Positions 54,708-63,587 of a stretch of 64,000 nucleotides of DNA are shown one piece after another. The notes below the pieces were generated by a model that worked only from the letters and a program-made list of their open reading frames with translations, had not been told where the DNA came from and searched no databases. The DNA is from Ferruginivarius sediminum. GTDB lineage: Bacteria; Pseudomonadota; Alphaproteobacteria; Kiloniellales; Rhodovibrionaceae. Position 1 is the stretch's first letter. Every line of letters starts with the position of its first letter. A program made the position numbers and the translations under genes. The stretch is from assembly GCF_003344765.1 (NCBI RefSeq), contig NZ_QPMH01000001.1:186001-250000 (forward strand). The letters are read 5' to 3'.

Positions 54708-56510
54708 ATGAGCCGGGCAGGCCACGAGATGCCCTTCGGCGCCCGGGTGAACCCGGACGGGACGGTCCGATTTCAAATCTGGGCGCCCGCCGCAAGCAAG
54801 GTGGAACTGGTTGTCGACGGCGACTCAGCCGCGTTGCCGTTGAACCAGCTTGCGGATGGCTGGTTCGCCGCCACGGCGCAGGTATCCCCAGGAAGCCGCT
54901 ACCGCTTCCGCATCGATGGCGGACAGCAGGTTCCCGACCCGGCCTCGCGCTTCCAGCCCGAAGGCGTGCATGGACCAAGCGAGGTCGTCGACCCGCACGC
55001 CTATTCCTGGACAAATCCTTCGTGGCCGGGCCGGCCCTGGCACGAGGCCGTGCTTTACGAGCTTCATATCGGCGCCTTCACGTCCGAGGGCAATTATGCC
55101 GCCGCCACCGAAAAGCTGACCTACCTCCGCGACCTCGGCGTCACCGCCGTCGAACTGATGCCCGTGGCCCAGGCGGCGGGACGCAGAACCTGGGGCTATG
55201 ACGGTGTCCAGCTTTTCGCGCCCAATCGCGCCTATGGCCGGCCGGAGGACCTGAAGGCTTTCGTGGACCGGGCGCATGGCCTCGGCCTGATGGTGTTCCT
55301 CGATGTCGTCTATAACCACTTCGGGCCGGAGGGGAACTACCTGCCCCTCTACGCGCCGCAGTTCTTCACCTCGGCGCATCATACGCCGTGGGGTGAGGCG
55401 ATTGCCTTCGACGGGCCGCATGCGCGGACCGTCCGCGACTTTTTCATCCATAACGCTCTCTACTGGCTGACGGAATACGGCATCGACGGCCTGCGCCTGG
55501 ATGCGGTCCACGCCATACAGGACAATGTGCGGACCGAGTTTCTAAGGGAACTCGCCGGGGCCGTTCACCAGCGCTTCGCCGACACGCGGCAGGTCCACCT
55601 CGTGCTTGAGAACGACGCCAACGAAGCGCGTCTGCTCGACGCATACGACGCACAGTGGAATGACGATCTACACCATGCCCTGCACGTGACGATCACAGGT
55701 GAGACGGAGGGCTACTATCAGGACTATGCGGGCGATCCCGTCGGTGCTCTCGGCCGCTGTCTTGTGGAGGGCTTTGCCTATCAAGGCGAGCACTCCGCCT
55801 TCCGTGACCGGGCGCGCGGCGAGCCCTCGGCGGCTTTGCCCACAACGGCGTTTGTGGGGTTCCTGCAAAATCACGATCAGGTCGGGAACCGGCCTTTGAG
55901 CGAGCGGATCACGGAGCAGGCGCCGCGAGAGGCGATCCCCGCCGCCACCGCCATCGTGCTCTTGAGCCCGCAGCCGCCGCTGTTGTTCATGGGCGAGGAG
56001 TGGGCGGCCCGGCAGCCTTTCCCCTTCTTCTGCGACTTCGGCCCCGATTTGGCGGACGCGGTTCTCGAGGGACGCCGTCAGGAGTTCGCGGCTTTCCCCG
56101 GTTTCGAGGCCGCGGCGGCAAGGTCGGAAATCCCGGACCCGAACGCTCCCGAGACATTCGAGCGCGCCATTCTGGACTGGTCCGCTCTCGAAGCATCCCG
56201 ACATGCCGAATGGCTGGCCTTCACACGCCATCTTCTGGCTGTGCGCCGGGAATTGCTGGCTCCTCGGCTGGATCGTTTCGCCGGACACGCGGGCAGCTTC
56301 AGGACGATGGGAGGTGGTCTACTCCGCGTGGACTGGGATTTCGACGAAGGCGGCCGCTACACGCTGCTTGCGAATCTCTCCGCCACGGCGACGCGCGTGG
56401 AAGCGGATGCTGCCGTACTGCCGGGAAAGGTCATCTACGCCGGCCCGGACAAGGTCCACCCGCCATTTCTAGCGCCCTGGACCGTGATCTGGAGCCTGAA
56501 CGTGCCATGA
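54708..56510 (+). CDS. treZ: Malto-oligosyltrehalose trehalohydrolase TreZ
   Basis: 600 residues. An N-terminal beta domain (FGARVNPDGTVRFQIWAPAASKVELVVDG) precedes a GH13 barrel. Its nucleophile Asp is in [15 protein letters not shown], its Glu in LVLENDANEARLL and its Asp in FLQNHDQVGNRPL. WGYDGVQLFAPNRAYGRPEDLK is a TreZ-typical block. It releases trehalose from the maltooligosyl-trehalose made by TreY. It overlaps the malQ-treY start (ATGA). Confidence 0.95.
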   Translation: MSRAGHEMPFGARVNPDGTVRFQIWAPAASKVELVVDGDSAALPLNQLADGWFAATAQVSPGSRYRFRIDGGQQVPDPASRFQPEGVHGPSEVVDPHAYSWTNPSWPGRPWHEAVLYELHIGAFTSEGNYAAATEKLTYLRDLGVTAVELMPVAQAAGRRTWGYDGVQLFAPNRAYGRPEDLKAFVDRAHGLGLMVFLDVVYNHFGPEGNYLPLYAPQFFTSAHHTPWGEAIAFDGPHARTVRDFFIHNALYWLTEYGIDGLRLDAVHAIQDNVRTEFLRELAGAVHQRFADTRQVHLVLENDANEARLLDAYDAQWNDDLHHALHVTITGETEGYYQDYAGDPVGALGRCLVEGFAYQGEHSAFRDRARGEPSAALPTTAFVGFLQNHDQVGNRPLSERITEQAPREAIPAATAIVLLSPQPPLLFMGEEWAARQPFPFFCDFGPDLADAVLEGRRQEFAAFPGFEAAAARSEIPDPNAPETFERAILDWSALEASRHAEWLAFTRHLLAVRRELLAPRLDRFAGHAGSFRTMGGGLLRVDWDFDEGGRYTLLANLSATATRVEADAAVLPGKVIYAGPDKVHPPFLAPWTVIWSLNVP

Positions 56511-59500
56511 GCGACCCGCTCTACGAGCTGGCGCACCGGGCGGGCCTGGAACCGGGTTACACGGACGCCTTCGGCAAACCCCGTAAGGCCTCGCGCGCCA
56601 GCGTTGCCGCCGCCTTATCGGCGCTGGGGTTCCCGGTGGCGACCGATGCGGCCATCCGTAAGGCCCTGACCAAGCTCAAGAAACGCCAGAAGGGCCGGTT
56701 TCTGGAACCGGTGGCACTGGTCCGCGCCGGTGCAAAGCGGCCCGAGGTTGCCATAGCCGCGCCTTCCTGTGCGCGCGGCGACCTGCGATGGCGGCTTGAG
56801 ACCGAGGGCGGAGAGGTATTTGAAGGCAGTGTCACCTTGGCGGCCATGTCCCTGGCGGATGACGGAAGCCGCCGCCTTGCCCTGCCGAGACTCGTCGCCG
56901 GCTATCACACACTCGATGTCGTGCTCGGCGAGAGCCGCGAGCGGCAGAGGGTTATTGCCGCACCGGCCTGCTGCTACACGCCTCCCGCGTTGCGCAAAGA
57001 CGGTCGCACCTGGGGCTTCGGGCTGCACGTGTACACCTTGCGCTCGGCCCGGAACTGGGGCATTGGCGATTTCACGGACCTGGGAGAACTAGCCGGACTG
57101 GCGCGAAGCCTCGGGGCCGGGGCAATCGCCGTGAACCCGCTGCATGCGAACTTCCTGGACGACCCCGAGCACGCCAGTCCGTACTCGCCAAGCAGCCGCC
57201 GCCATTTCAATCCGCTCTATCTGGATGTCGAGGCGATTCCCGACTTCGCCGAGTGCCGCGACGCGCGGCTGAGAATGGCGGACGCCGCTTTCCAGGCCGA
57301 GCTTGCACGGCTGCGCGCCACGGACTGGGTGGACTATCGCGGGGTCGCTGCCGTCAAGCGGCCGGTGCTGGAAGTGCTGTACCGGCATTTCCGGGCCAGC
57401 CACCTGGATGGCGGCCTTACCGAAAGGGGCGCTGCTTTCCGTGCGTTTCAGGATACCGGGGGGCGGGGCCTCTGGCGATACTGCGTTTTCCATGCGCTCC
57501 AGGAAAGGCTTTCGGCCGGGGATGCCAATCTGCGGGACTGGCGATGCTGGCCACCGGACTATCGGGACCCTTCCTCCGAAGCGGTTGTGGAGTTCGCCGC
57601 GCAGAATGTCGAGGCGGTGGATTTTCACGCGTATCTGCAATGGCAGTCGCTGGCGCAACTCGACCGCATCCGGGACGCATGCGCGGATATGCCTGTCGGC
57701 CTGATCAGCGATCTCGCCCTCGGCTCGGACACGATCGGCGCGGAGACCTGGGGCGACCGGGACCTTTTCGTCACCGGGGCCAGTTTGGGCGCGCCGCCGG
57801 ACACGTTGAACCTGCTCGGCCAGGATTGGGGCTTGCCGCCCATGAACCCAGTCGCCCTGCGCGAGCGCGGCTACGATGCATTTATCGAAGTGCTGCGCGC
57901 GAACATGCGCCATGCCGGGGCCATCCGTATCGATCACGTGCCGGGCCTGATGCGGCAGTATTGGATTCCGGCGGGGTTTCCGGCCGACGACGGCCTTTAC
58001 GTGCGCTTTCCCTTCGAGGAGATGCTGGGCATCCTGGCCCTGGAAAGCGAACGCCAGCGCTGCCTCGTCATCGGCGAGGATCTTGGTACGGTGCCCGACG
58101 GTCTGCGCGAGCGGCTGCGTGCCGCCGACGTCCTTTCCTATCGCCTGCTGTACTTCGAGCGGGACGAACAGGGCGATTTCCCGGCCCCGGACGCGTTTCC
58201 CCGCCACGCCCTCGTCGCGGCGACGACGCATGACCTGCCGACCCTGCCGGCTTATTGTACGGTGGCTGATCTGGCGTTGCGAAAACGCCTGGGCCTTTAC
58301 CCCGACGCCGCCACCTACCGGACGGATCTGGAGGAACGGAAAGCAGACCTTGCCCGCCTGGAGACATCCCTGCGCCGTCAGGGCCTTGCGACGGACAACG
58401 ATACGGCCGTGCCTGTCGCCGCCTGCTACGCCTATCTGGCGCGTACCCCCAGCTTGATCCTGCAGGTACAGATCGAGGACCTGCTGGGGCAAACCGCGCC
58501 GCTCAACGTGCCCGGCACGGGCAGCGAGTATCCGAACTGGCGTCGCAAGCTGCGCCTGAACCTGGATGATCTGGCGGCCTTGCCGGATTTGCACGCTCTC
58601 GCGGCGGAGCTGCGGCGCGAACGCGGGGCACCGCCGGAAGTTGCCTTGCCTGACGAGGTCTGGACGCCGTACGCGACCTATCGCCTGCAATTCCATGCCG
58701 GCTTCAGTTTCGACGCGGCGGCGCGGCTGGTGGAGTATCTGCACGATCTGGGCGTGAGCCACGTCTACGCCTCGCCCTACCTTCGCGCGCGTTCGGGAAG
58801 TCCGCACGGTTACGACATCGTCGACCACGGCACGCTCAACCCCGAAATCGGCGGCGAGGCCGGGCTGTACCGCTTCGTCTCGGCGCTGGCTTGCCGGGGG
58901 ATGGGGCAGGTCCTCGACTTCGTCCCGAACCACATGGGGATAGCCCAGGCCAACAACCCCGCCTGGCTGGATGTCCTGCGATGGGGGCGGGCATCGACTT
59001 ATGCGTGCTTCTTCGACATCGACTGGCAGCCCGAGGCGCCGGAGTTGCAGGGACGCGTCGTTCTTCCGTTTCTGGGCGACGACTATGGCGACGTGCTGGT
59101 GGCTGGCGAACTCGTGCCGCGTTTCGATGCCGGGGAAGGCAGCTTCGACGTCTGGTACCACGAGCACTGTTTTCCGGTCGCACCCGGCGACTATGCGGAG
59201 CTGATCGACGCCTGTCTCGCTGATGTTGATCCAGCGAACGCCGCGACGCCGGTCCGTGCGCTGGCAGAGGGGTTCCGGCAACTGCGCAGGATGGCGAGCG
59301 ACGATCCGGCCACCCGCCGATACGGCGAAGCCTGCCGCGAGGCGCTGCGGCATCTGGTTCGGGAAGAACCGGACGCCGCCAGCATCATGCACCGTGCGGC
59401 CGGAGTGCTCGAAGGCACGCCTGACGACGCCGACAGCTTTCGGGCGCTGCACGATCTGCTGGAACGGCAGGCCTATCGGCTGGCCTTCTGGCGGGCGGCA

Positions 59501-61489
59501 GCCAGCGAGATCAACTACCGCCGTTTCTTCGACATCAACGAGCTTGCCGGAATCCGCGTCGAAGACGATGCCGTCTTCGACGAAGTGCACAAACTGGTCG
59601 CGCGCCTGGTCGCCGAGGGTCGCCTGCACGGCCTGCGCATCGACCATATCGACGGCCTGTCCGATCCGGCGTGCTACCTGTCCCGCCTCCGCCAGCTTCT
59701 GCGCCGGATGCGCGGGGCAGGGACGGCGGCGCCCACGCCCTACACGGTGGTGGAAAAGATCCTCGAACCCGGCGAACGCCTGCCGGAGAACTGGCCGGTC
59801 GAGGGCACGACGGGCTACGAGTTCATGAACCAGGTGCTTGGGCTGTTCGTGGATCCGGCCGGGCAGGAGGTGCTTGACCGTACACATGCGCGCTTCGGCG
59901 GCGACAACGATTTCCCGGCGGTGCTCTACCGGGCGAAGAGGCAGGTCATCCGCGAACTTTTCGCCGGCGAGCTGGAGAGCCTTGTCGTCTTACTGCGTTT
60001 GTCGGAGCAGGGATGGCAGACTCGCGATTTCACCCGGCCCATCCTGCGGACGGCCTTGGCGGAGGTCGCGGCGCGGTTTCCCGTCTACCGCACCTATGTT
60101 TCCCCAGAGCATGGGTGTTCACAGGCGGACCGCGACGTCATCACGCGCGGTTGCGCCGAAGCCTACAGCAACTCGACAGCCTCGGCGCGGCCGGTGTTCG
60201 ACTTCGTGCAGGCGGCACTGGCCGGGGACCTCGCGAAGGACGTCAGCTACGACGGCAAAGCGGTCCTGGAATTCGCCCGGCGCTTTCAGCAGTTCACCGG
60301 CCCAGTCATGGCAAAGAGCCTCGAGGACACGGCATTCTACCGCCATGTCCGTTTGGCGGCGTTGAACGAGGTGGGCGGCGATCCCGGCCAATTCGGCCTG
60401 ACGCCGGAAGCGTTTCACGCCGCCAACGCGCACCGTGCCAAGAGGTGGCCCCACACCATGCTTGCCACGGCCACGCACGACAATAAGCGGGGCGAGGACG
60501 TGCGGATGCGCCTTGCGGCCCTCTCCGAGCTTGCCGAGGCGTGGGAGGAGGAGGTCGTTCGCTGGGCGCACCAGAATGCCGGCCACACGGCCACCCTACC
60601 AGACGGTCCTGCACCGTCGCCCCTGGACAGTTATCTGCTTTATCAAACCCTCGTCGGCGCATGGCCGACAGCTTTGCTCGACTGCGATCTCGCCTCCGCG
60701 ACGCAGGAGCTTGCCACTTTCGCCGAGCGTATCCAGGCTTACATGGTGAAGGCCGTGCGCGAGGCGAAGCTGCGCAGTAGCTGGCTCTCACCGAACGCCG
60801 CGTACGAAGCCGCCGTGTCGGATTTCGTGGCGCGGCTTCTCGATCCCGCGGAGAGCCTTGGGTTCCTGACCGAACTTCAGGAGTTTTCGCGCCGGGTGGG
60901 GTGGCTCGGCGCCCTGAACAGCCTGGGACAGACGGTTTTGAAGCTGACGAGCCCCGGGATGCCGGACATCTATCAGGGGGCGGAACTCTGGGATTTTGCG
61001 CTGGTCGATCCGGATAACCGCCGTCCGGTGGATTTCGACCGGAGAGCCGCGTTCCTGTCGGAGTTGCGCGGCGACGGAACGCCGGACCTGGACACGGTCG
61101 CGGAGCTGCTTGCGGCCTGGCCGGACGGGCGGATCAAGATGCATGTGCTGCAACGGCTGCTGCACCTGCGGCGCGATTGGCCCGCGCTCTTCGGGGACAG
61201 CGGTTACGAACCCTTGGATGCAGCGGGTCCGGAAGCGGGACGCGTCATCGTCTTTCGGCGAGGAATAGCGGATCGTCAGCTCATTGTTGTGGTCGGCCGG
61301 CTGCTTGCGCCGCTCTACGACAGGGACGGGCGCTGCCATTGGGGAACGACCGCCGTACACGTCGAAGCGCGAACGCCTCTATACGATGTTCTTACCGGCA
61401 GGCGTTTGGTGCCTGGGCCGTCGGGTTCGCTTCCCGTGAAGCGGCTTTTCGAGATATTGCCGTGTTCCGTCCTTGTCGGTGACTTGTGA
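56507..61489 (+). CDS. treY: 4-alpha-glucanotransferase/malto-oligosyltrehalose synthase fusion (MalQ-TreY)
   Basis: 1660 residues. Residues 1 to about 710 are MalQ (GH77): LHVYTLRSARNWGIGDFTDL, nucleophile Asp in GAIRIDHVPGLMRQYWIP (about 476), Glu in VIGEDLGTVPDGLR (about 524) and Asp in TTHDLPTLPAYC (about 576). Residues from about 720 are TreY (GH13): YATYRLQFHAGFSFDAA, DFVPNHMGIAQANNP, Asp in GLRIDHIDGLSDPACYL, Glu in TVVEKILEPGERLP and Asp in TATHDNKRGEDVR. MalQ remodels maltodextrins into longer chains. TreY then turns the reducing end into a trehalose unit for TreZ. Both domains keep all catalytic residues. The last gene of the cassette. Confidence 0.95.
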   Translation: MSDPLYELAHRAGLEPGYTDAFGKPRKASRASVAAALSALGFPVATDAAIRKALTKLKKRQKGRFLEPVALVRAGAKRPEVAIAAPSCARGDLRWRLETEGGEVFEGSVTLAAMSLADDGSRRLALPRLVAGYHTLDVVLGESRERQRVIAAPACCYTPPALRKDGRTWGFGLHVYTLRSARNWGIGDFTDLGELAGLARSLGAGAIAVNPLHANFLDDPEHASPYSPSSRRHFNPLYLDVEAIPDFAECRDARLRMADAAFQAELARLRATDWVDYRGVAAVKRPVLEVLYRHFRASHLDGGLTERGAAFRAFQDTGGRGLWRYCVFHALQERLSAGDANLRDWRCWPPDYRDPSSEAVVEFAAQNVEAVDFHAYLQWQSLAQLDRIRDACADMPVGLISDLALGSDTIGAETWGDRDLFVTGASLGAPPDTLNLLGQDWGLPPMNPVALRERGYDAFIEVLRANMRHAGAIRIDHVPGLMRQYWIPAGFPADDGLYVRFPFEEMLGILALESERQRCLVIGEDLGTVPDGLRERLRAADVLSYRLLYFERDEQGDFPAPDAFPRHALVAATTHDLPTLPAYCTVADLALRKRLGLYPDAATYRTDLEERKADLARLETSLRRQGLATDNDTAVPVAACYAYLARTPSLILQVQIEDLLGQTAPLNVPGTGSEYPNWRRKLRLNLDDLAALPDLHALAAELRRERGAPPEVALPDEVWTPYATYRLQFHAGFSFDAAARLVEYLHDLGVSHVYASPYLRARSGSPHGYDIVDHGTLNPEIGGEAGLYRFVSALACRGMGQVLDFVPNHMGIAQANNPAWLDVLRWGRASTYACFFDIDWQPEAPELQGRVVLPFLGDDYGDVLVAGELVPRFDAGEGSFDVWYHEHCFPVAPGDYAELIDACLADVDPANAATPVRALAEGFRQLRRMASDDPATRRYGEACREALRHLVREEPDAASIMHRAAGVLEGTPDDADSFRALHDLLERQAYRLAFWRAAASEINYRRFFDINELAGIRVEDDAVFDEVHKLVARLVAEGRLHGLRIDHIDGLSDPACYLSRLRQLLRRMRGAGTAAPTPYTVVEKILEPGERLPENWPVEGTTGYEFMNQVLGLFVDPAGQEVLDRTHARFGGDNDFPAVLYRAKRQVIRELFAGELESLVVLLRLSEQGWQTRDFTRPILRTALAEVAARFPVYRTYVSPEHGCSQADRDVITRGCAEAYSNSTASARPVFDFVQAALAGDLAKDVSYDGKAVLEFARRFQQFTGPVMAKSLEDTAFYRHVRLAALNEVGGDPGQFGLTPEAFHAANAHRAKRWPHTMLATATHDNKRGEDVRMRLAALSELAEAWEEEVVRWAHQNAGHTATLPDGPAPSPLDSYLLYQTLVGAWPTALLDCDLASATQELATFAERIQAYMVKAVREAKLRSSWLSPNAAYEAAVSDFVARLLDPAESLGFLTELQEFSRRVGWLGALNSLGQTVLKLTSPGMPDIYQGAELWDFALVDPDNRRPVDFDRRAAFLSELRGDGTPDLDTVAELLAAWPDGRIKMHVLQRLLHLRRDWPALFGDSGYEPLDAAGPEAGRVIVFRRGIADRQLIVVVGRLLAPLYDRDGRCHWGTTAVHVEARTPLYDVLTGRRLVPGPSGSLPVKRLFEILPCSVLVGDL

Positions 61490-61499
61490 GGCCGGCTCC

Positions 61500-63152
61500 C
61501 TAAAGCTGAGGCATCCCGCGCGCGATGATGGAGTCGACGTCGGCATCCCTGACGGATGTGCCGTACGAGTAACCGCCTTCTGCACTCAGGCGGGCCACGC
61601 AGAAAGCGTCCGCGACGGCGGCTGGCGCATGCCGGATCAGCAATGAACCCTGGAGCGCAAGGGCAAGGTCCTCGGTGAGCCTGCGCCCGTCGGCCTCTGC
61701 CAGTGCGTTCGACTTGAAGCGGTCCTTGAGCGCGTCGACGAAGGCGTCCAGGTGGGCGTTGTGTCCTCGCGTGGCGGCCACTTCCGCCAGAATCGCCTCG
61801 CCGGCCTCGGGTGCGCGTTGCAACGCCCGCAGCACATCCAGGCAGATGACGTTGCCGGAGCCTTCCCAGATGCTGTTGAGCGGCGCCTGGCGATAGATCC
61901 GGGGCATGACCGATTCCTCGACATAGCCGGCCCCGCCGTGGGCTTCCATGGCCTCGTAGACCAGGTTGGGCAGGCGCTTGTTCAGCCAGTATTTGCCGAC
62001 GGGCGTCGCGACACGTGCAAAGGCGGCGGCCTGCGCGTCGGTCGTCCGTGCGTCGAAGCTTTGCGCGATACGGAATGCCAGTGCCGTCGCCGCTTCCGAT
62101 TCCAGGATCAGGTCCGCCAGCACCTGGCGCATCAATGGCTGGTCCAGAAGCCGGCGCTGGAACGCGGTACGGTGGGCGGCGTGCCAGCAGGCGTTCGCCA
62201 CGGCCTGACGCATCTGCGCGGCCGGCGCCACCGTGCAGTCGAGGCGGGTGTGCTGGACCATCTCGATAATCGTGCGCACGCCGCGGCCCTCTTCGCCGAC
62301 CCGCCACGCCATGGCGCCGTGGTACTCGATCTCGGAGGAGGCGTTGGCCCGGTCGCCCAGCTTGTCCTTCAGGCGCATGATGTGGATGGGGTTGCGTGTG
62401 CCGTCGGGCCGCCAGCGGGGCACCAGGAAGCAGGTCAGCCCGCCTTCCGCCTGGGCCAGCGTCAGGAAGCCGTCGGACATCGGCGCGGAGCAGAACCATT
62501 TGTGCCCGACCAGCTCGTAGGTGCCGTCGCCAAGCGAATGCGCCGCGGTCGTGTTCGCCCGGACGTCGGAACCGCCCTGCTTTTCGGTCATCGCCATGCC
62601 AAGCGTCGCCGCGCTCTTTTCCGCCATCGGGCGGGACGCAGGGTCATAGGCGGGGCGGGTCAGGCTCTGTACCCACGTCGCGGCCGGGTCGGGGCGGCTC
62701 TGAAGTGCCGCGACGCCGGCATAGGTCATCGACATCGGGCAGCAGACGCTTGGCTCTGCCTGGGTCATCAGGAAGAGCAGGGCCGCATGCACCGTGTGGC
62801 CGGCGCTCTCGCCGGTCCAGGCGGCGCAGGCGATCCCGTTCGTCAGGCCAAGCTCCATCAGGTTGTGATAGGCGGGGTGGTAACTGACCTCGTCGATGCG
62901 ATGGCCATAGCGGTCGAAGTTTCGCAGCTCCGGCGGATTACGGTTGGCCTGGATTGCCCACTCGGCGACCTCCGCGCTGCCCACCCGGCTCCCGAATACC
63001 TGGAGTCGATTCTCCGCTCCGCCGGCGCCGGCCCGCTCAATGGCCTCGCGCAGCCCGAGGTCGCTGGCGTAGAGATTGACCTCCTCGAATGGCGGCGGCT
63101 GATTGGTGACTTCGTGCGTTTCCAACGTCGTGCGCGGTTCGCGGGGTCGCAT
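61500..63152 (-). CDS. aidB: AidB-like acyl-CoA dehydrogenase
   Basis: 550 residues, longer than ordinary acyl-CoA dehydrogenases, matching AidB. MAMTEKQGGSDVRANTTAA, KWFCSAPMSDGFLTLAQ, IMRLKDKLGDRANASSEIEYHGA and the catalytic-region IWEGSGNVICLDVLRAL are AidB hallmarks. AidB in E. coli belongs to the adaptive alkylation response and binds DNA and FAD; many alphaproteobacterial copies may act in lipid metabolism. AGGGAGG precedes the ATG. It is convergent with malQ-treY (10 bases between stops) and divergent from fadD. Confidence 0.92.
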   Translation of the reverse strand: MRPREPRTTLETHEVTNQPPPFEEVNLYASDLGLREAIERAGAGGAENRLQVFGSRVGSAEVAEWAIQANRNPPELRNFDRYGHRIDEVSYHPAYHNLMELGLTNGIACAAWTGESAGHTVHAALLFLMTQAEPSVCCPMSMTYAGVAALQSRPDPAATWVQSLTRPAYDPASRPMAEKSAATLGMAMTEKQGGSDVRANTTAAHSLGDGTYELVGHKWFCSAPMSDGFLTLAQAEGGLTCFLVPRWRPDGTRNPIHIMRLKDKLGDRANASSEIEYHGAMAWRVGEEGRGVRTIIEMVQHTRLDCTVAPAAQMRQAVANACWHAAHRTAFQRRLLDQPLMRQVLADLILESEAATALAFRIAQSFDARTTDAQAAAFARVATPVGKYWLNKRLPNLVYEAMEAHGGAGYVEESVMPRIYRQAPLNSIWEGSGNVICLDVLRALQRAPEAGEAILAEVAATRGHNAHLDAFVDALKDRFKSNALAEADGRRLTEDLALALQGSLLIRHAPAAVADAFCVARLSAEGGYSYGTSVRDADVDSIIARGMPQL

Positions 63153-63587
63153 GGGGCCTCCCTGGCTCGTAGCTGTCGAGCTACGTTCATCCTATGCCTC
63201 GTTCCGCATCGCCGCCACGGCGCCGATGACACGTCCAGGAAAACCAAGCGTGGTGGCGACGCCCGAAACCCCGGACAAATCAAGGTCTTGACCGCGAGAC
63301 AGACGGTGAAGCAGTAGCCCGGACAGGTGAAAGTGACGTTAACGTCAACAAATTTCCCTTGATGAGATTTCACTTTCTTATAGGATAGGAAGTGTAACGA
63401 ATAACACCAGACCGTTGCCGGCGATCGCCGGACAGTGGCTGACAAACGAATGGGGAAAACCGTCGTGAAGGCAGCAGATCGAGGTCGCCGCTCCACCACG
63501 AAGCAACCGGGCCCAGGCGTTACGGCTTTGTCCCCGGCGTCGCCTTCGATGTGCTATCCTTGGACGTGATGCGTGGAGCCGCAGGCC
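63153..63587. other. Divergent intergenic region between aidB-like and fadD genes
   Basis: 435 bases with no convincing gene on either strand. Both open frames present are weak and overlap the flanking genes. It holds an AT-rich patch (63340-63410, with ATTTCCCTTGATGAGATTTC and TTATAGGATAGGAAGTG), the 14-bp palindrome listed separately, and the two ribosome binding regions. Promoters for both directions are likely within the AT-rich patch. Confidence 0.5.
63334..63347. promoter_or_regulatory. 14-bp palindrome, candidate fatty-acid/acyl-CoA regulator operator
   Basis: TGACGTTAACGTCA is a perfect palindrome placed between two divergent acyl-CoA metabolism genes. The ACGTtaACGT core resembles sites I recall for MerR-family LiuR-type regulators of branched-chain and fatty-acid degradation in proteobacteria. 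The regulator gene is not in this window next to it, so the identity of the binder is inference. Confidence 0.5.

Noticed and set aside
57089..59887. Minus-strand open frame of about 930 codons opposite malQ-treY
   Set aside because: GC-rich codon structure keeps antisense frames open. The plus strand encodes complete GH77 and GH13 enzymes, and the antisense product has shadow-like Arg/His/Gln/Val composition.
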